From assembly GCA_022814565.1 (NCBI GenBank), contig JAKLNG010000006.1, forward strand, positions 186,001 through 250,000: a stretch of DNA of 64,000 nt, in the 5' to 3' direction. Both the position numbers and the translations under genes were made by a program. Shown here piece by piece: positions 53,133-63,642 of the stretch (position 1 is its first letter; each line of letters opens with the position of its first letter). Source of the stretch: Phaeophleospora eucalypticola. Taxonomy: Eukaryota > Ascomycota > Dothideomycetes > Mycosphaerellales > Mycosphaerellaceae. Under the pieces are notes generated by a model. The model saw nothing but the letters and a program-made list of their open reading frames with translations, searched no databases and was not told where the DNA came from.

Positions 53133-54765
53133 TCCCCAGTTTTTGCAGATTTCCGAGGAGCGCGAGCTGTGTTGGTCTTGGACTACCTCGTAACAAAGGG
53201 ACTGCCCAACCACGTTCACAGCAATCGTGTTGAAGCCGCGCGGTCGGCATGGCCCGAAGTCTGCTATACTTGGATTTGACCCGAATTCGATTTCCACGGC
53301 AGCGCCTTGACAACCAAGTTGAAGATCTGCAAACCACGCATGACAGGTATTGCCCGGTACCCAATACGATGCAACGAAAGATACAAGAGTTCTTGAGCAA
53401 CCGAACCGCTAGGCGTGGTAAACTGGCGTATCTCCACAGTGAACTTCCGAAGTCGCTGAGAAGTGAGCGAATTATCTTCCTAACGTCTCGTCAAAGACAA
53501 ATTGCAAGGTGCCGCTGCACCCGGAAGCGCTCTGTCCTACACAGAATGGGATAAGAAAGAGGTCGCGTGGTTGGCGCCCGGCCGCATGAGTGCATCTGAG
53601 GGTCTCCACAGGGTCGCCACTACCGCTGGTCCAGCCTGAAGAAGCGAGCACAGAGCTTTGCCAACGCGCTCGCGTGTCGCGTGTCTGGACATCGCGCGCC
53701 CGTTCTCGTTGGATCGCGACAAAGCTATATTAAAGAGCACGGTAAGGACAATCTCTGGCGCTGCCGAGAGGCTGTCAGCGGTTATCCAGCTTCTTGAAGT
53801 TCTTTCGAGCGAGTACTGAACACTGGTCTGCGAGCCGGCTCCTTCGGCAGGTCTTTGGCTCCTATTGGGAGTTGCGATATATGGTAACGCAAGAGACGCA
53901 GCGGCCCGTTTGGCAGATGCGGCGAGGCAAAAGCATCCAGGAAGGCTGCAGACGTGGTTGTACGGCAGTCTTGTCTGAAACGCATCGGGAGAGCTGAGGT
54001 TCATCGAGAGCCAGCCATTCCGACTTCTCTAAGCGCCGGGGTGGAGTTCCTACTGGTGGAGGTCGGAGATGGCTGGGCTAATTTGCCGACAATAGATCAC
54101 GAAGAATTACTGCTTACGGGCAAATTATGTCGCTTTCTTTGGACTGGATGCCGCTAATTGATTCGAGATGGGATCTGCTGTGCATGTGAGAGATGGCTGG
54201 TCGAGGCCGCCTGGCCGCATGCGACTGCGGGCCTGACCAAACGAGCTGATGTGATCGCGCCTGGACTTCTCATGACCCAATATTGAAGTCCTCAGCAGCG
54301 CTGCAAAATCTGTGACCCGATAGATCAACGATATACTGGCCTTGATTGGAAGTGGTGTTGGCGATAGTAAAGATTGAGGTCTGGAGAGAAGCTTGGCGGC
54401 CCGCAGAGACCAAACAGCTGGGCTGCTCGTCGAAGCGCTTGCGTGCGCTAGCGTCGATGCAGCATCCACATGCAGCGCAATTAATGTTCTATTTCTATGC
54501 TCGGCGGCTAGATTGCAGCACCTCAGGCCTCTTGCAAGTCGCACGCCTGAGCCTTGTATATAGAATCTGTGTCGGTACGCGCCAGAAGAGTTCTGTCGGA
54601 GAGATACAAACCACAGCAACGAACTCGCATCTGCATCGACTGTGCCGCATCCTCTTCCTCCACCACAGACGACGACATCAACCACGCAATCGTTCTACGC
54701 CGTAGCAACGCATTGGCTGTTGATAGCCAACCAATCTGTACCAACTTTACACATCAAACCATACC
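53133..54765. other. 1.6 kb without a supported gene
   Basis: Frames of up to 155 codons occur (minus 53537-54004, plus 53249-53554) without recognisable motifs. The right end holds the promoter and 5' UTR of the secreted DUF3455 gene, including a TATATAG element near 54557. Confidence 0.45.
54557..54563 (+). promoter_or_regulatory. TATA box candidate
   Basis: TATATAG lies about 209 bp upstream of the DUF3455 start codon on the same strand. Weak evidence on its own. Confidence 0.35.
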
Positions 54766-55618
54766 ATGTTGTTGCAAAGGACAGCACTGTTCCTCGCTGC
54801 GGCGACCGCCGTATCCGCAGTGCCAACTGAGAAGCGATCCTTCGACTCGTGGTGGAAAGGCACCTCATCACAAATCGGCTCCTTCATCGACTTCGGCAAA
54901 CGGCACTCATGGGATGGACGAAACACAGTAGCGGGCCAATGCAATCTTGCCTCTGTCGAACTTCCACAAGGTACGAAAGAAACACAACACCAATTCTCAG
55001 TGGGGTAGTCACTAACATTTCGCAGCACCTGAGCCTCTCCCGCCCGTAACGCCAGGCCTTTCTCTCTACCACGTCGCCGTCGGACGCGGAACTCAAAATT
55101 ACACCTGCGACACCACCAACTCAACCGCCGTGCCAACAGCCGTCGGAGCCGTCGCCTCCCTCTTCAACGTCACCTGCATGTCCGCCGACTACCCCCTGCT
55201 GCTCTCCAAAGTCCCAGACATCGCCCTCGAACTGCCCGTTCCATCTACCAAGATCAAAGCCTCCCCAGCTTACCAGGATCTCTCAGGCCACCACTACTTC
55301 ACCGACTCCAAGACCCCTTACTTCAACCTCGACACCTCCCTGAACACCTTTGGTCAAGGAGCGTTTTCCAAGCTCAACCAGACTCCCGCTCCCGCGGACG
55401 CCATGAAGGGCCAGTACGGTGTCGGTCATGGTGCTGTTGCTTGGCTCAAGCTTCAGGCCAAGAGCGCCGACGACTGCGTTTTCACGGAGGTCTACCGCGT
55501 CAACACTGCCGGAGGCTCGCCTCCAGACACGTGCGAGGGAATGCCTGCGGCTTTTGAAGTGCAGTACAGCGCGGAGTACTGGTTCTACTCTTTAGCGGGT
55601 CGACGAGCTGACGAGTGA
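54766..55618 (+). CDS. secreted DUF3455-family protein
   Basis: A small extracellular protein of unknown function. Exons 54766-54970 and 55026-55618 (55-bp intron) give 265 residues. The signal peptide MLLQRTALFLAAATAVSA is followed by a likely processing site (VPTEKR), possibly a Kex2 cleavage. The family signature lies just after the splice: PLPPVTPGLSLYHVAVGRGT followed by QNYTC. Three sequons (NYT, NST, NVT) suggest N-glycosylation. Later conserved segments are GHHYFTDSKTPYFNLDT, GAVAWLKLQAK and VYRVNTAGGSPPDTCEG; the last two fit DUF3455 proteins, which are common in filamentous fungi and often annotated as malate-dehydrogenase-like by mistake. Cysteines are few but paired. Secretion is well supported; role in host or substrate interaction is speculation. 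Confidence 0.85.
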
Positions 55619-56907
55619 AGAAGATGTTGACGAACGAGATTGGTTTCTTTAGCGGCATTTCCCTCGCGTGAGATGGCGTTGGAGAGCGGAAGGTAGTTCG
55701 CTCTGGTGGCTTTTTTTCCAATCTTCGAATGTGCATAGATACCTTATGCTTTTGCCTTTTTGGTCGATGATGAGATTATGCGGAACGGTCTCAGTAAGGA
55801 ATGAGAACAGAATCTTTCCGACATACGACAGAGATGAAAGCGATATGTAGAAAAGTCACAGGCTTTTTAATCGCTACCAGTGGCATTCTTTTCAAAGATT
55901 ATCTCAAGGGGCTCGAGGTATTGCTTCCTACAATGACTTCGTATTTTAGAAATGCGAATTGTTTTCGAGATATCCAAAAAAACGCGAGTTGTTCTTCGCG
56001 TCGAGTAGTCGGGTCGCTGGGAAAGGAGTGCAAGCTCGTCAGGCAACGAGGCACAGAGGCCAAGCACGGGCCCCAAGGGCTTCACAACTTCCGCGTTGCT
56101 CAGCTTCACTTTCATGTTCTTTTCATTGACATGACAACGAAGCATCTCTTCTTCATCGCGCAACGCGTTCTGTCGACCGAAGGCGCCGACGGATGATCTA
56201 TCAGTCCATTTCTGCACCCCTCGTACGGCTACGTGACGATTCCCGGAATTGAAGGACGATTCTGGCGAGAAGAGACGCGTCGACAAGATGAGCATTGTCC
56301 GAGCAATCTGGCACGCTATGACTTCGCAATGCAAGACCAAGTCCATACAGGGGCCTTGTTAATTACTACATCAATACCGCGTACTTTGCTCGCAAAGGGG
56401 CAAGAATGATCGGACGCTCGCGGCGGAAGAACCAGGGATCGAGTCTTTGAATATTCCTGACAGCGATGGATGTCGCGATCATCCATGGCACGCGCAATTT
56501 CTCATTGGATACAGCGCACTTGACCTGCCTTCCACTTCACGCTGACTCTATTTTCAGATACAAGACGTTCAATGACCTGGTGGAAGGTACCGTCTGCAGG
56601 TTTGACTGGGCACGTCACCCACGACAACTTGGCTCTCCTGTGAACTCCATCTCAATCGCCAAATCCAGCCCGATTACGATGCGCTCGCAGCAAATCAACA
56701 ATACACTTGTAAGGCGCGAACGAAATTACCGACAGGCCACAGCCTGCAACGCATTGTTTGCAAGCGGATTGCCCGCCAGGCACCTACATTTGAGTACGAA
56801 GGTGCTCACGCAGATCGACATCGGGGTTGCTTCGTCTTAGGCCACTGGGTTGACGTTCCAAATGAACCGACCATGAAAGGGATCAAAGAGGTCTCACTCC
56901 CCATCAG
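55619..56907. other. 1.3 kb without a supported gene
   Basis: AT-richer than the surrounding coding DNA (about 55860-56000). A 159-codon minus-strand frame (55867-56346) has no motif or neighbour logic. Promoter of the CFEM receptor lies at the right end. Confidence 0.45.
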
Positions 56908-58454
56908 ATGAAGCGTCGGCAGAAATTGAGCCTTCTCAAACATTTCGCAAACAATGCTGCGCTCGGACTGCTGCTCTTGAACATGTTTTCCCTCCACGAA
57001 GAACCGAACATCGGCAACAGCACCATCAGGCCGATCCCGGCATGCGCGGTGAGAAATCTCAGATGCCTGTAGTAATGAGACATCGACTAATGACGTTCGT
57101 TGCAGCTGGCATGTACCAAACGAGTCTTCCCACTGTTCTCCTGTTCGATATCAAATCGAACGTGTATATGCGGCAACGACAATTCTCCAGGACAAGCTCT
57201 CTCCGCCTGCATCCGAGCAAGATGTCCTCTCGAGAAGCAGCTCGCTGCACGGGCGTTTCAAGTAGACTATTGCGACTTTCCGGAGCATGACGTCCAACTA
57301 CAACTGAAGCTGATGTTCTGGATATGCTTCGCACTGGCTTCTGCGTTCTCTCTGGCTCGTTTCCTGTCGCGATGGCCGCGACTTCGAGGACCTGGATTTT
57401 GGTATGACGATCTGGTTGTTCTGGTGTGTGCCGGATTCGCTGCGGCGATCGTTCCGACAACACTATTTCAATTTCATTACGGCATGGGTCGAGATGTGTG
57501 GCGGCTAAGCGCAACACAATTGGAGAATTTCCTCATGGTAAGTCGTGAGACCAACACATGGACCGGACCAGCGAGATGACCCCTTACCAGTGGACCTGGA
57601 TCGCACAACTGCTCTACATTCCTGTCATATATGGCACGAAGCTGTCTCTGGTTCTTTTATACGTGCGAATCTGGTCAGCCGAGCGTGGAAGGCTCAGTCA
57701 GTCGCCGTTTCGCTTCTGTTGCTATTTGCTGGGCACATTGGAGGCGACATATGGGCTTGTATGTCTACTGACAACGCTGTTCCAATGCCGACCACTCGAT
57801 TACAACTGGAATTTCGTCTATCCAGGCGTAAGTGGATACTGCGTGAAGAAGCTGGAAATGTACTACTTCAGCGCAAGCATGGTGATTCTGTTCGACATCG
57901 TCACAGTCTTTCTGCCGTTGCCTAAGCTAATGAAGCTCGGTCTGCCTTTCTACACCAAAGTTGGGTAAGTGGGTTTATCCACAACCGTGATATGGCACCG
58001 ATCTAACTCTACCTCTCATAGCATCTTCTTCACCTTCCTTATCGGCTTCTGCGTCACGGCCGCCAGCCTGTTCCGAATCCAGTACCTCGACACCATTATG
58101 AACAGCAAAAACATCACCTACGACATCTACATGCTGCAGCTCTGGGGCTATCTCGAACTCTATCTCAGCATGCTTTGCTGCTCAATGCCTCCCATGGCAG
58201 GTCTCATCCGACGTTCTTGGGGATATGTAAAGCATCGAGGCAATGTGCCGCCATGTAACTCGCCGACTGAGCTGGCCAAGTCAACGATCTCCAAGCCATA
58301 TCAGCGTGTTGAAGTCCAGAGCTTAGATGCGCTGATCGAACCAAGGAGGGCTCCGATCATCCGAATATCAGGACCACGATCAGGTGTCTTTCAGCCCACT
58401 GCACCGCTGCCGCCAATTCTGGAGTCTGAGTCTCGGGTTGGCCTGGCCATGTAG
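56908..58454 (+). CDS. CFEM-domain seven-TM receptor (PTH11-like)
   Basis: A membrane protein of the fungal PTH11-like class, thought to sense surface or nutrient cues. Four exons: 56908-57048, 57106-57537, 57591-57964 and 58022-58454, giving 459 residues. Exon 1 has a hydrophobic leader (FANNAALGLLLLNMF). The CFEM domain crosses the first splice: PIPACALACTKRVFPLFSC, then NRTCICGN, ALSACIRARCPLEKQ and a last Cys in VDYC, eight cysteines in total as the domain requires. Seven hydrophobic segments follow (for example LMFWICFALASAFSLARF, DLVVLVCAGFAAAIVP, IPVIYGTKLSLVLLYVRIW, MVILFDIVTVFLPLPK, IFFTFLIGFCVTAASLF). The cytoplasmic tail is Pro/Ser/Arg-rich. It sits just upstream of a GMC, cupin and esterase block and could sense the compound they process. 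Confidence 0.85.
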
Positions 58455-58590
58455 ATTTGGGCTTCTCTGGAACACGACATAGCTCAAGAATATCTGCAGC
58501 TACCATCACTGACCAACGATTGGATGTACAGCTACGGTATTTGGTCCTTTCTTGAAGATGCTGATGGAATTCCTATCAACCAGCGAGAGC
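58455..58590. other. short convergent gap
   Basis: 136 bp between the stop codons of the CFEM receptor and the GMC gene, presumably overlapping 3' UTRs. Confidence 0.5.
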
Positions 58591-60207
58591 TCAAGACTGT
58601 TCCTCCTTGGCCTTTTCAACGATCATCTCGGCCGCTCGCTCTGCAACGCCATACATGGGCGCTTGTAAGTGCGCACAAAGCGCGACGGGCATGATACTAG
58701 CATCGATCACCCTCAGGCCTTCGATACCCTTGACCCTGCATTCGGCATCCACGACTTTACCCATGCTGGCAGTCCCGGCGTAATGAAAGCAAGTCACGAT
58801 GCCAGCCTTCGCTCTCTTATCGATCTCCTCATCAGAAGCGTCCAGTGGGATTGGCTTCATTCCCACGGAGGGTCTTTGACCAACAGAGATCTTCTGTCCC
58901 GCGTCTGTGGTTTCCATTATCTTCATCGCTAGTCTGACACCAGCACGCATCACGGCAAGATCATGAGCAGTGGACAAATAATTTGGATCAACTAGCGGAG
59001 CATCGTCAAGATCTTTGCTCTGCAATGTCACTTCTCCGCGCGATGTGGCACTCATAACCACTGCAGCGCAGGTGATGGTCTCGCCGTCCATCGGAGGAGG
59101 AGCATGAGGGCTTGTGGGTGCGCCAAGGTAGAAGGGCGTGAGCTCAAAGTCATCTGTCCTTTCACTGGCAACACCGTCAATCTTTGCTGCCTTGTCCTCG
59201 TCAAACGCTGCGGCATTGCCGTTGACAAGCCAGTCCATCGGGTTTCCTTCGAGAAACCCAGGGTTTGCCATGAACTTCGGGTGGCCCACCGCTAGCCCGT
59301 CATCTGGATTTCGAAGAGTGTACCAGAGTGTGAACATTGGATGATCGTGCAGGTTCTTACCCACGTTCGGCGATTCAGCGATCGGTGGAATGCCAAGTTG
59401 TTCCAGCTCTGCCTTGGGACCGATCCCAGAGAGCATCAAAATCTGAGGTGTCCTTAGAGCGCCACAAGCCAAGATGACTTCCTTGCTGGCCAGCAATCTC
59501 TCACCGCTTCTGAGCACGGCACCGATTGCCTTCTTGCCGTCCAACAATACCTTCGCTACTTTGGTATTGGTCAAGATCTCCACACCTGTCAAGTCGTAAG
59601 AGTTGGCGGCATGAACTCTCTGGTTGTTCCTCCAGCTCTCCATCAGCGGTCCAACACCAAGCACGTCTCCGTCTGTGATGTCTTCCCTCTTTTTGACTCC
59701 AGCGTCTGTGATAGCATCCAACATCGGCTTTTTCAGAGGATACTGCCTATCAACCAGACTAGGCCGTATTGGTCCCTCATACCCATGTTCACTCATTCCG
59801 GGAACCGGAAACGATTCAGATTTCTTGAAAAACGGCAAGAGGCCCTCATAACTCCATCTGTCATCGCCGACCACTCTCGCCCATTCGTCGTAGCCTTGTC
59901 TGTCGCCTCTCGTCCAGCCTCCATAGTTGGTAGCAGAGCCGCCACCAAGAGCTCGGCCTGTCTTGAGCTCCAGAGAGCGGCCGTTGAGAGATTTCTGGGG
60001 GACTGTTTGGTCGACGTAGTGGTATTTGGCTGGATCGAGCAGCCAGGCCTGTGCAGGGCTTAGAACTGACTCGTCATTCCGACTGTCTGAGCCATTCTCG
60101 ACCAGTGCAATTGACAAATGTGGGAGAGCTTGTTTAAGGCGAGAGGCAACGACGCAGCCGCTGAGGCCGCCTCCGAGGATGAGGTAGTCGTACGATGATT
60201 CTGTCAT
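58591..60207 (-). CDS. GMC-family FAD oxidoreductase
   Basis: An intronless gene for 538 residues of the glucose-methanol-choline oxidoreductase family, which oxidises alcohols or sugars with FAD. The N-terminal ADP-binding loop is LILGGGLSGCVVASRL. GMC signature 1 is GRALGGGSATNYGGWTRG, followed by the YDEWARVVGDDRWSYEGLLP region. Signature 2 is GALRTPQILMLSGIGPKAEL. The C-terminal catalytic block is FHYAGTASMG, VKGIEGLRVIDASIMP and AHLQAPMYGVAERAAEMI; the usual NTNAP region reads AHLQAP, so the second active-site residue differs from common aryl-alcohol or choline oxidases. There is no signal peptide, suggesting an intracellular enzyme. It is on the same strand as the cupin gene 250 bp upstream. 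Confidence 0.92.
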   Translation of the reverse strand: MTESSYDYLILGGGLSGCVVASRLKQALPHLSIALVENGSDSRNDESVLSPAQAWLLDPAKYHYVDQTVPQKSLNGRSLELKTGRALGGGSATNYGGWTRGDRQGYDEWARVVGDDRWSYEGLLPFFKKSESFPVPGMSEHGYEGPIRPSLVDRQYPLKKPMLDAITDAGVKKREDITDGDVLGVGPLMESWRNNQRVHAANSYDLTGVEILTNTKVAKVLLDGKKAIGAVLRSGERLLASKEVILACGALRTPQILMLSGIGPKAELEQLGIPPIAESPNVGKNLHDHPMFTLWYTLRNPDDGLAVGHPKFMANPGFLEGNPMDWLVNGNAAAFDEDKAAKIDGVASERTDDFELTPFYLGAPTSPHAPPPMDGETITCAAVVMSATSRGEVTLQSKDLDDAPLVDPNYLSTAHDLAVMRAGVRLAMKIMETTDAGQKISVGQRPSVGMKPIPLDASDEEIDKRAKAGIVTCFHYAGTASMGKVVDAECRVKGIEGLRVIDASIMPVALCAHLQAPMYGVAERAAEMIVEKAKEEQS

Positions 60208-60458
60208 TAGGGGAGATGTGGATTGAAATGCAAAGGAAGCGTGGACGCTCAGTTTGTTTTTGACATTTGAGCTGAAAAGGGCACGACCAAACAGTTGCTG
60301 CGAGGTTCGCTGGACAGCTCAAACACACTTTTGAAGGATGCAATCCTTCTCAGCTTCTCAAGCTCGAAAGCTGTGCCACACCAAAGCTCGTCTTAAACAA
60401 GTCATTGCTCATTAGCGCTACCTGAATGACGAATCATCAGTGTCGAAGCGATTTCACT
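60208..60458. other. GMC promoter and cupin 3' flank
   Basis: 251 bp between the cupin stop and the GMC start, both on the minus strand. Nothing else is seen. Confidence 0.5.
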
Positions 60459-61584
60459 TCAACTCATTGTAAATCCAACATCGCCTTCCAAAGCCTTCAC
60501 GCTGTCCGTCGACACATTGGACGCCTTCTCCGGCGGTATCGGTTGATCGAAAGGCTGTCCAATTTGGTTCAGAAGCTCCACCAGTCCCTTTCCACTGGCA
60601 AATGCGTACATGCTGGCATATCTTGAGCGCACGCGGATGTTCAATTCCGTTCCACTAGGCACGTAGATGAGCTCGCCGGCATGTAAGACTGTCGAGTCTG
60701 ACGATCCCAGCGTGAATTCTACAGCGCCCTCAACGACCTGGAAGGCATGGTGGGTGCTCGAGAACTTGAGTTTTCTCGAGCTGCCAAACACAGAGCTTTC
60801 GTGATGGTGAGACGATCCTTCGATGTTGCCGATGGAGAACTTCCCATTCGACTCCGCCGTGGTGATGAGAGGTCTGCACACCGTTCCGCCTGCCACGTAC
60901 GCTGGCCCCGTGCCTGCTTTCAGGAAATACGGCTCCAATTTCCCCGGTAGTTTGTTCTCGTCGCCTTGCCAGGGTTGAGGGCCGAATTGCTTGAGATGAG
61001 GTTGCGGGACCATGTCGAATTGCTCGGCGGCGGCTTTGAGCTTGGGGATCAGGACTTCGAATAAGTTCCGTCGGTCGTCCATTGGCCAGAGCGGTCCGGC
61101 GTATGGCTCGCCGATGAAGCGGAAGAATTCTTCCCATCCGCCTGGCACGATGAGGCCGACCATCTCGGAGTGGTTGCCGAGGATTTGGTATTGATGGACG
61201 ACGTTCTGCTTGCGGTCAGAAAGAGAGTCAAGGTTAGGAAGAGGCAAGGCTTACGGGAGGCACGCTCGCGAAGTCTCCGGCGCTCATCGTTCGGCATTTG
61301 TCGTTGGCCCAGACGTTGATGTTGCCCTTCAGGCAGAGAAAGACATCGTGAGCCTCACGATGGTAATGGAAACCGATTGGATCTCCTTGGCTGCCGCTGC
61401 TGCCCACCACGGCGAAGGCATTTTCGCTCTCCTTGCCGGTTACCAATAGGCGGGTGGTTGACTTGGATAGTGGAATGTAGATGATCTCGCCGTCTTGTGT
61501 CGAGAGGACGTATGGCTGTCCTGGCTTGCCCGGAGGGAGATCGGTGGACTTGATGACATGGCTGGTGCCGTTGGTTTGTGCCAT
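60459..61584 (-). CDS. bicupin dioxygenase, quercetin 2,3-dioxygenase-like
   Basis: A two-domain cupin resembling fungal quercetinases, which open the flavonol ring with a bound metal and O2. Exons 61255-61584 and 60459-61205 (49-bp intron) give 358 residues, close to known quercetinases. In domain 1, GFHYHREAHDVFLCLKG fits the cupin-1 pattern HxH-x4-E-x6-G, except that the Glu position is Asp. Cupin-2, completed by the splice, is GDFASVPPNVVHQYQI with its His. The second domain (HHHESSVFGSSRKL, then FQVVEGAVEFTLG and GELIYVPSGTELNIRV) keeps the fold but not a full metal set. There is no signal peptide, unlike secreted Aspergillus quercetinase. It lies beside GMC and esterase genes. The substrate is inferred only from family resemblance. 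Confidence 0.83.
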
Positions 61585-62090
61585 TTTCAGGGGTACTGGG
61601 TTTGGGCAAAAGTCGAAGAATCACAGATGAAGACTGAGATTGTCATGAGCATGGAATACATATCGTTTGCCGTTTGGCGGAGGAAGTGGGCGGAAAGCCC
61701 CCATTCCCGTGGTCCTCTAGTCCTGGCCTCCAAGTGGAGAGAAAGAGTCGAGCCTCGGATCGATGGCAATAGCCCTAACTTGCTCCACATCAAATGCCTG
61801 ATTGGTGTTGGCAAAACTCCGCCGACAGCTCCTTCTTCGGCCGAACACGAACTCTCCTTCGCATGTCCACCTCTGGCTGGTAAAGTTCGCGAGAACAAAT
61901 ACCGACTCTGGCAGCCGCATACGATGAAATGTACGGTGGTGCTTTTGCGCAAGCCCGGATCCTGGGAATTCGGCTCTCCGGGTCTTCGTACATCAGACGA
62001 GATGAGCGTCACGACGTATTAACTTTGCTGTAGGTATCATCATCTACTGCACGTTGCCTTTGCATCTCCTTTTGCACGACGACGCACATC
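61585..62090. other. divergent promoter region cupin / esterase
   Basis: This 506-bp gap lies between divergent start codons. Frames on both strands start with non-ATG codons. No clear motif seen. Confidence 0.5.
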
Positions 62091-63071
62091 ATGGACCAGC
62101 TACCACAATTCGGCACGGCAGTAAAGGACATCATCGGTCCAACGCTGAAGACGTATGAGCCACTGCTCCTGAAGAATGCCGACCAGATCCGTCTCATCCA
62201 AAAGGCGAAGACGACTCACGGCTATGGCCCTCACGATCGCCAGCAGCTCGACGTCTACCCAGCTCCACAGCCAACAATTACCAACGGAAGGAGAGCGGTA
62301 ATGATGTTTTTCTATGGCGGTGGGCTTGTGCAAGGTCATAAGACGCTTCCTGACTACGCTGGTGACCTCTGCCATGCCAACATTGCTTCCTTCTTCGGTC
62401 AGCGCTATGGATATACCACTGTCATTCCAGATTACCGCCTGGTGAATGCGCACGATGCCAAGTTCCCATCTGGAGGCGAGGACGTGGCTCTCGCGATTGA
62501 ATGGGTCGTGAACAATGCACACACCTTCGGACCGGAACCGGTGGACCTGTTCGTGATGGGTAACTCAGCGGGCGGAATCCACCTGAGTACATTCTTGCTC
62601 CATCCGGATTTCGCCTCTACGAGACAGAAAGTCTTGACTGGAAGCGGCACACGACTAAGAGGTGCAATCCTGCTCTCAGTGCCGTTCGAGTTCAGCAAAT
62701 CCGACCCAAGCCGAGCAGATGTCTTGAACTCATACTTTGGGGACCCGGTGAAGAATTCTCCTATGGGTCTTCTCAATACATCACGGCAGAGCGGCTCTCT
62801 CGACTTTGTCGATAAAGGAACGCGAGTCTTCATTCTGAATGGAGAACTGGATGCTGTGGACGAGAATCTCCAGCCACGAGACGAGTTCGTCAAAGAATGG
62901 ATGGCGATCGGTTCTGTCGCCAGCCGCACTGCTCTGGCTGTGGATATGATGCCCGGTCAAAACCATAACAGCCCCTTTTGTAGTCTTGGGACCGGATTAG
63001 ACAAGGAGGAGGCTTGGGGACATCAAGTCGGCGCTTTTTGCAATAATATCAGAAATTTTGCCCCTCTTTGA
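62091..63071 (+). CDS. alpha/beta-hydrolase (HSL/esterase type)
   Basis: An intronless gene for 326 residues of the hormone-sensitive-lipase-like esterase group. The oxyanion-hole motif HGGG reads FFYGGGLVQGHK (Tyr replacing His). The nucleophile elbow is GNSAGG at residues 157-162 (Ser159). A likely acid is in NGELDAVDENLQPRDEF and the His in PGQNHNSPF, completing the triad. VIPDYRLVNAHDAKFPSGGE fits the DYRL..PxxxxD region of the family. There is no signal peptide or membrane helix, so it is probably cytosolic. It is divergent from the cupin gene, sharing a 506-bp promoter, which suggests joint regulation. It could hydrolyse esters released by, or feeding into, the cupin/GMC steps. Confidence 0.87.
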   Translation: MDQLPQFGTAVKDIIGPTLKTYEPLLLKNADQIRLIQKAKTTHGYGPHDRQQLDVYPAPQPTITNGRRAVMMFFYGGGLVQGHKTLPDYAGDLCHANIASFFGQRYGYTTVIPDYRLVNAHDAKFPSGGEDVALAIEWVVNNAHTFGPEPVDLFVMGNSAGGIHLSTFLLHPDFASTRQKVLTGSGTRLRGAILLSVPFEFSKSDPSRADVLNSYFGDPVKNSPMGLLNTSRQSGSLDFVDKGTRVFILNGELDAVDENLQPRDEFVKEWMAIGSVASRTALAVDMMPGQNHNSPFCSLGTGLDKEEAWGHQVGAFCNNIRNFAPL

Positions 63072-63642
63072 GAGAAGCAGCATGGAATCTACTACCACGC
63101 CGTGGTGCACATACCTCGTCAGCAGGCGGGCCCCAGTTGCATCCACAATGCAGCCGTACGCCCCCTAGCTCCGGCCATAGTACCTCGGAGCGTAATCAGT
63201 CTGCCAACTTCACATGCAAGTATTAGGATCAATTTTATCCAATGCACCTCATGAACATACCAGGACGAGAACACAAATAAGAAATGGAGATAATTCGAGA
63301 AGCAAGAACTTCTTGATTTGCTATATGTGGCATATGTGGCATACGAATATACCGGCCAAAAAAGCGCAGGAGTCAAACCGCAAAGAACGGTAGTCTCCAC
63401 GCACTTAGAATACAGGCCCAGAGAAACCCCCGGAACCTCCACTCTTTCCAAAATCCAAAAAATTCTAATATCTGATTTTCTTCTTTCTCTCCACCGGTTT
63501 CAAAAATGCAACAACACCCGGCGAAGCAAGCAAGCAAGCAACGTCCCCGAATCCCGCTTTCCTTCTCGTCCTCAGCATCGTAGCGTAGTCAAGAACTCAT
63601 CTTGTCGTGCGGGAATCAGGTCTAGTCGATGCAGGGGAGCAT
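63072..63642. other. convergent 3' flanks with an AAGC repeat
   Basis: 571 bp between convergent stop codons, AT-rich in parts, with a short tetranucleotide repeat at 63524-63541. No gene seen. Confidence 0.5.
63524..63541. repeat. AAGC tetranucleotide microsatellite
   Basis: About four tandem copies of AAGC seen directly in the 3' flank of the repeat-protein gene. Confidence 0.6.

Noticed and set aside
53537..54004. 155-codon minus-strand frame with an ATG
   Set aside because: No recognisable motif, signal peptide, splice structure or codon bias; frames of this size occur by chance in GC-rich DNA.
55867..56346. 159-codon minus-strand frame with an ATG
   Set aside because: No motif, and it lies in an AT-richer gap between genes.
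61495..62022. Overlapping open frames on both strands between the cupin and esterase genes
   Set aside because: Start codons are TTG or GTG and part overlaps the cupin exon; this is promoter DNA of a divergent pair.
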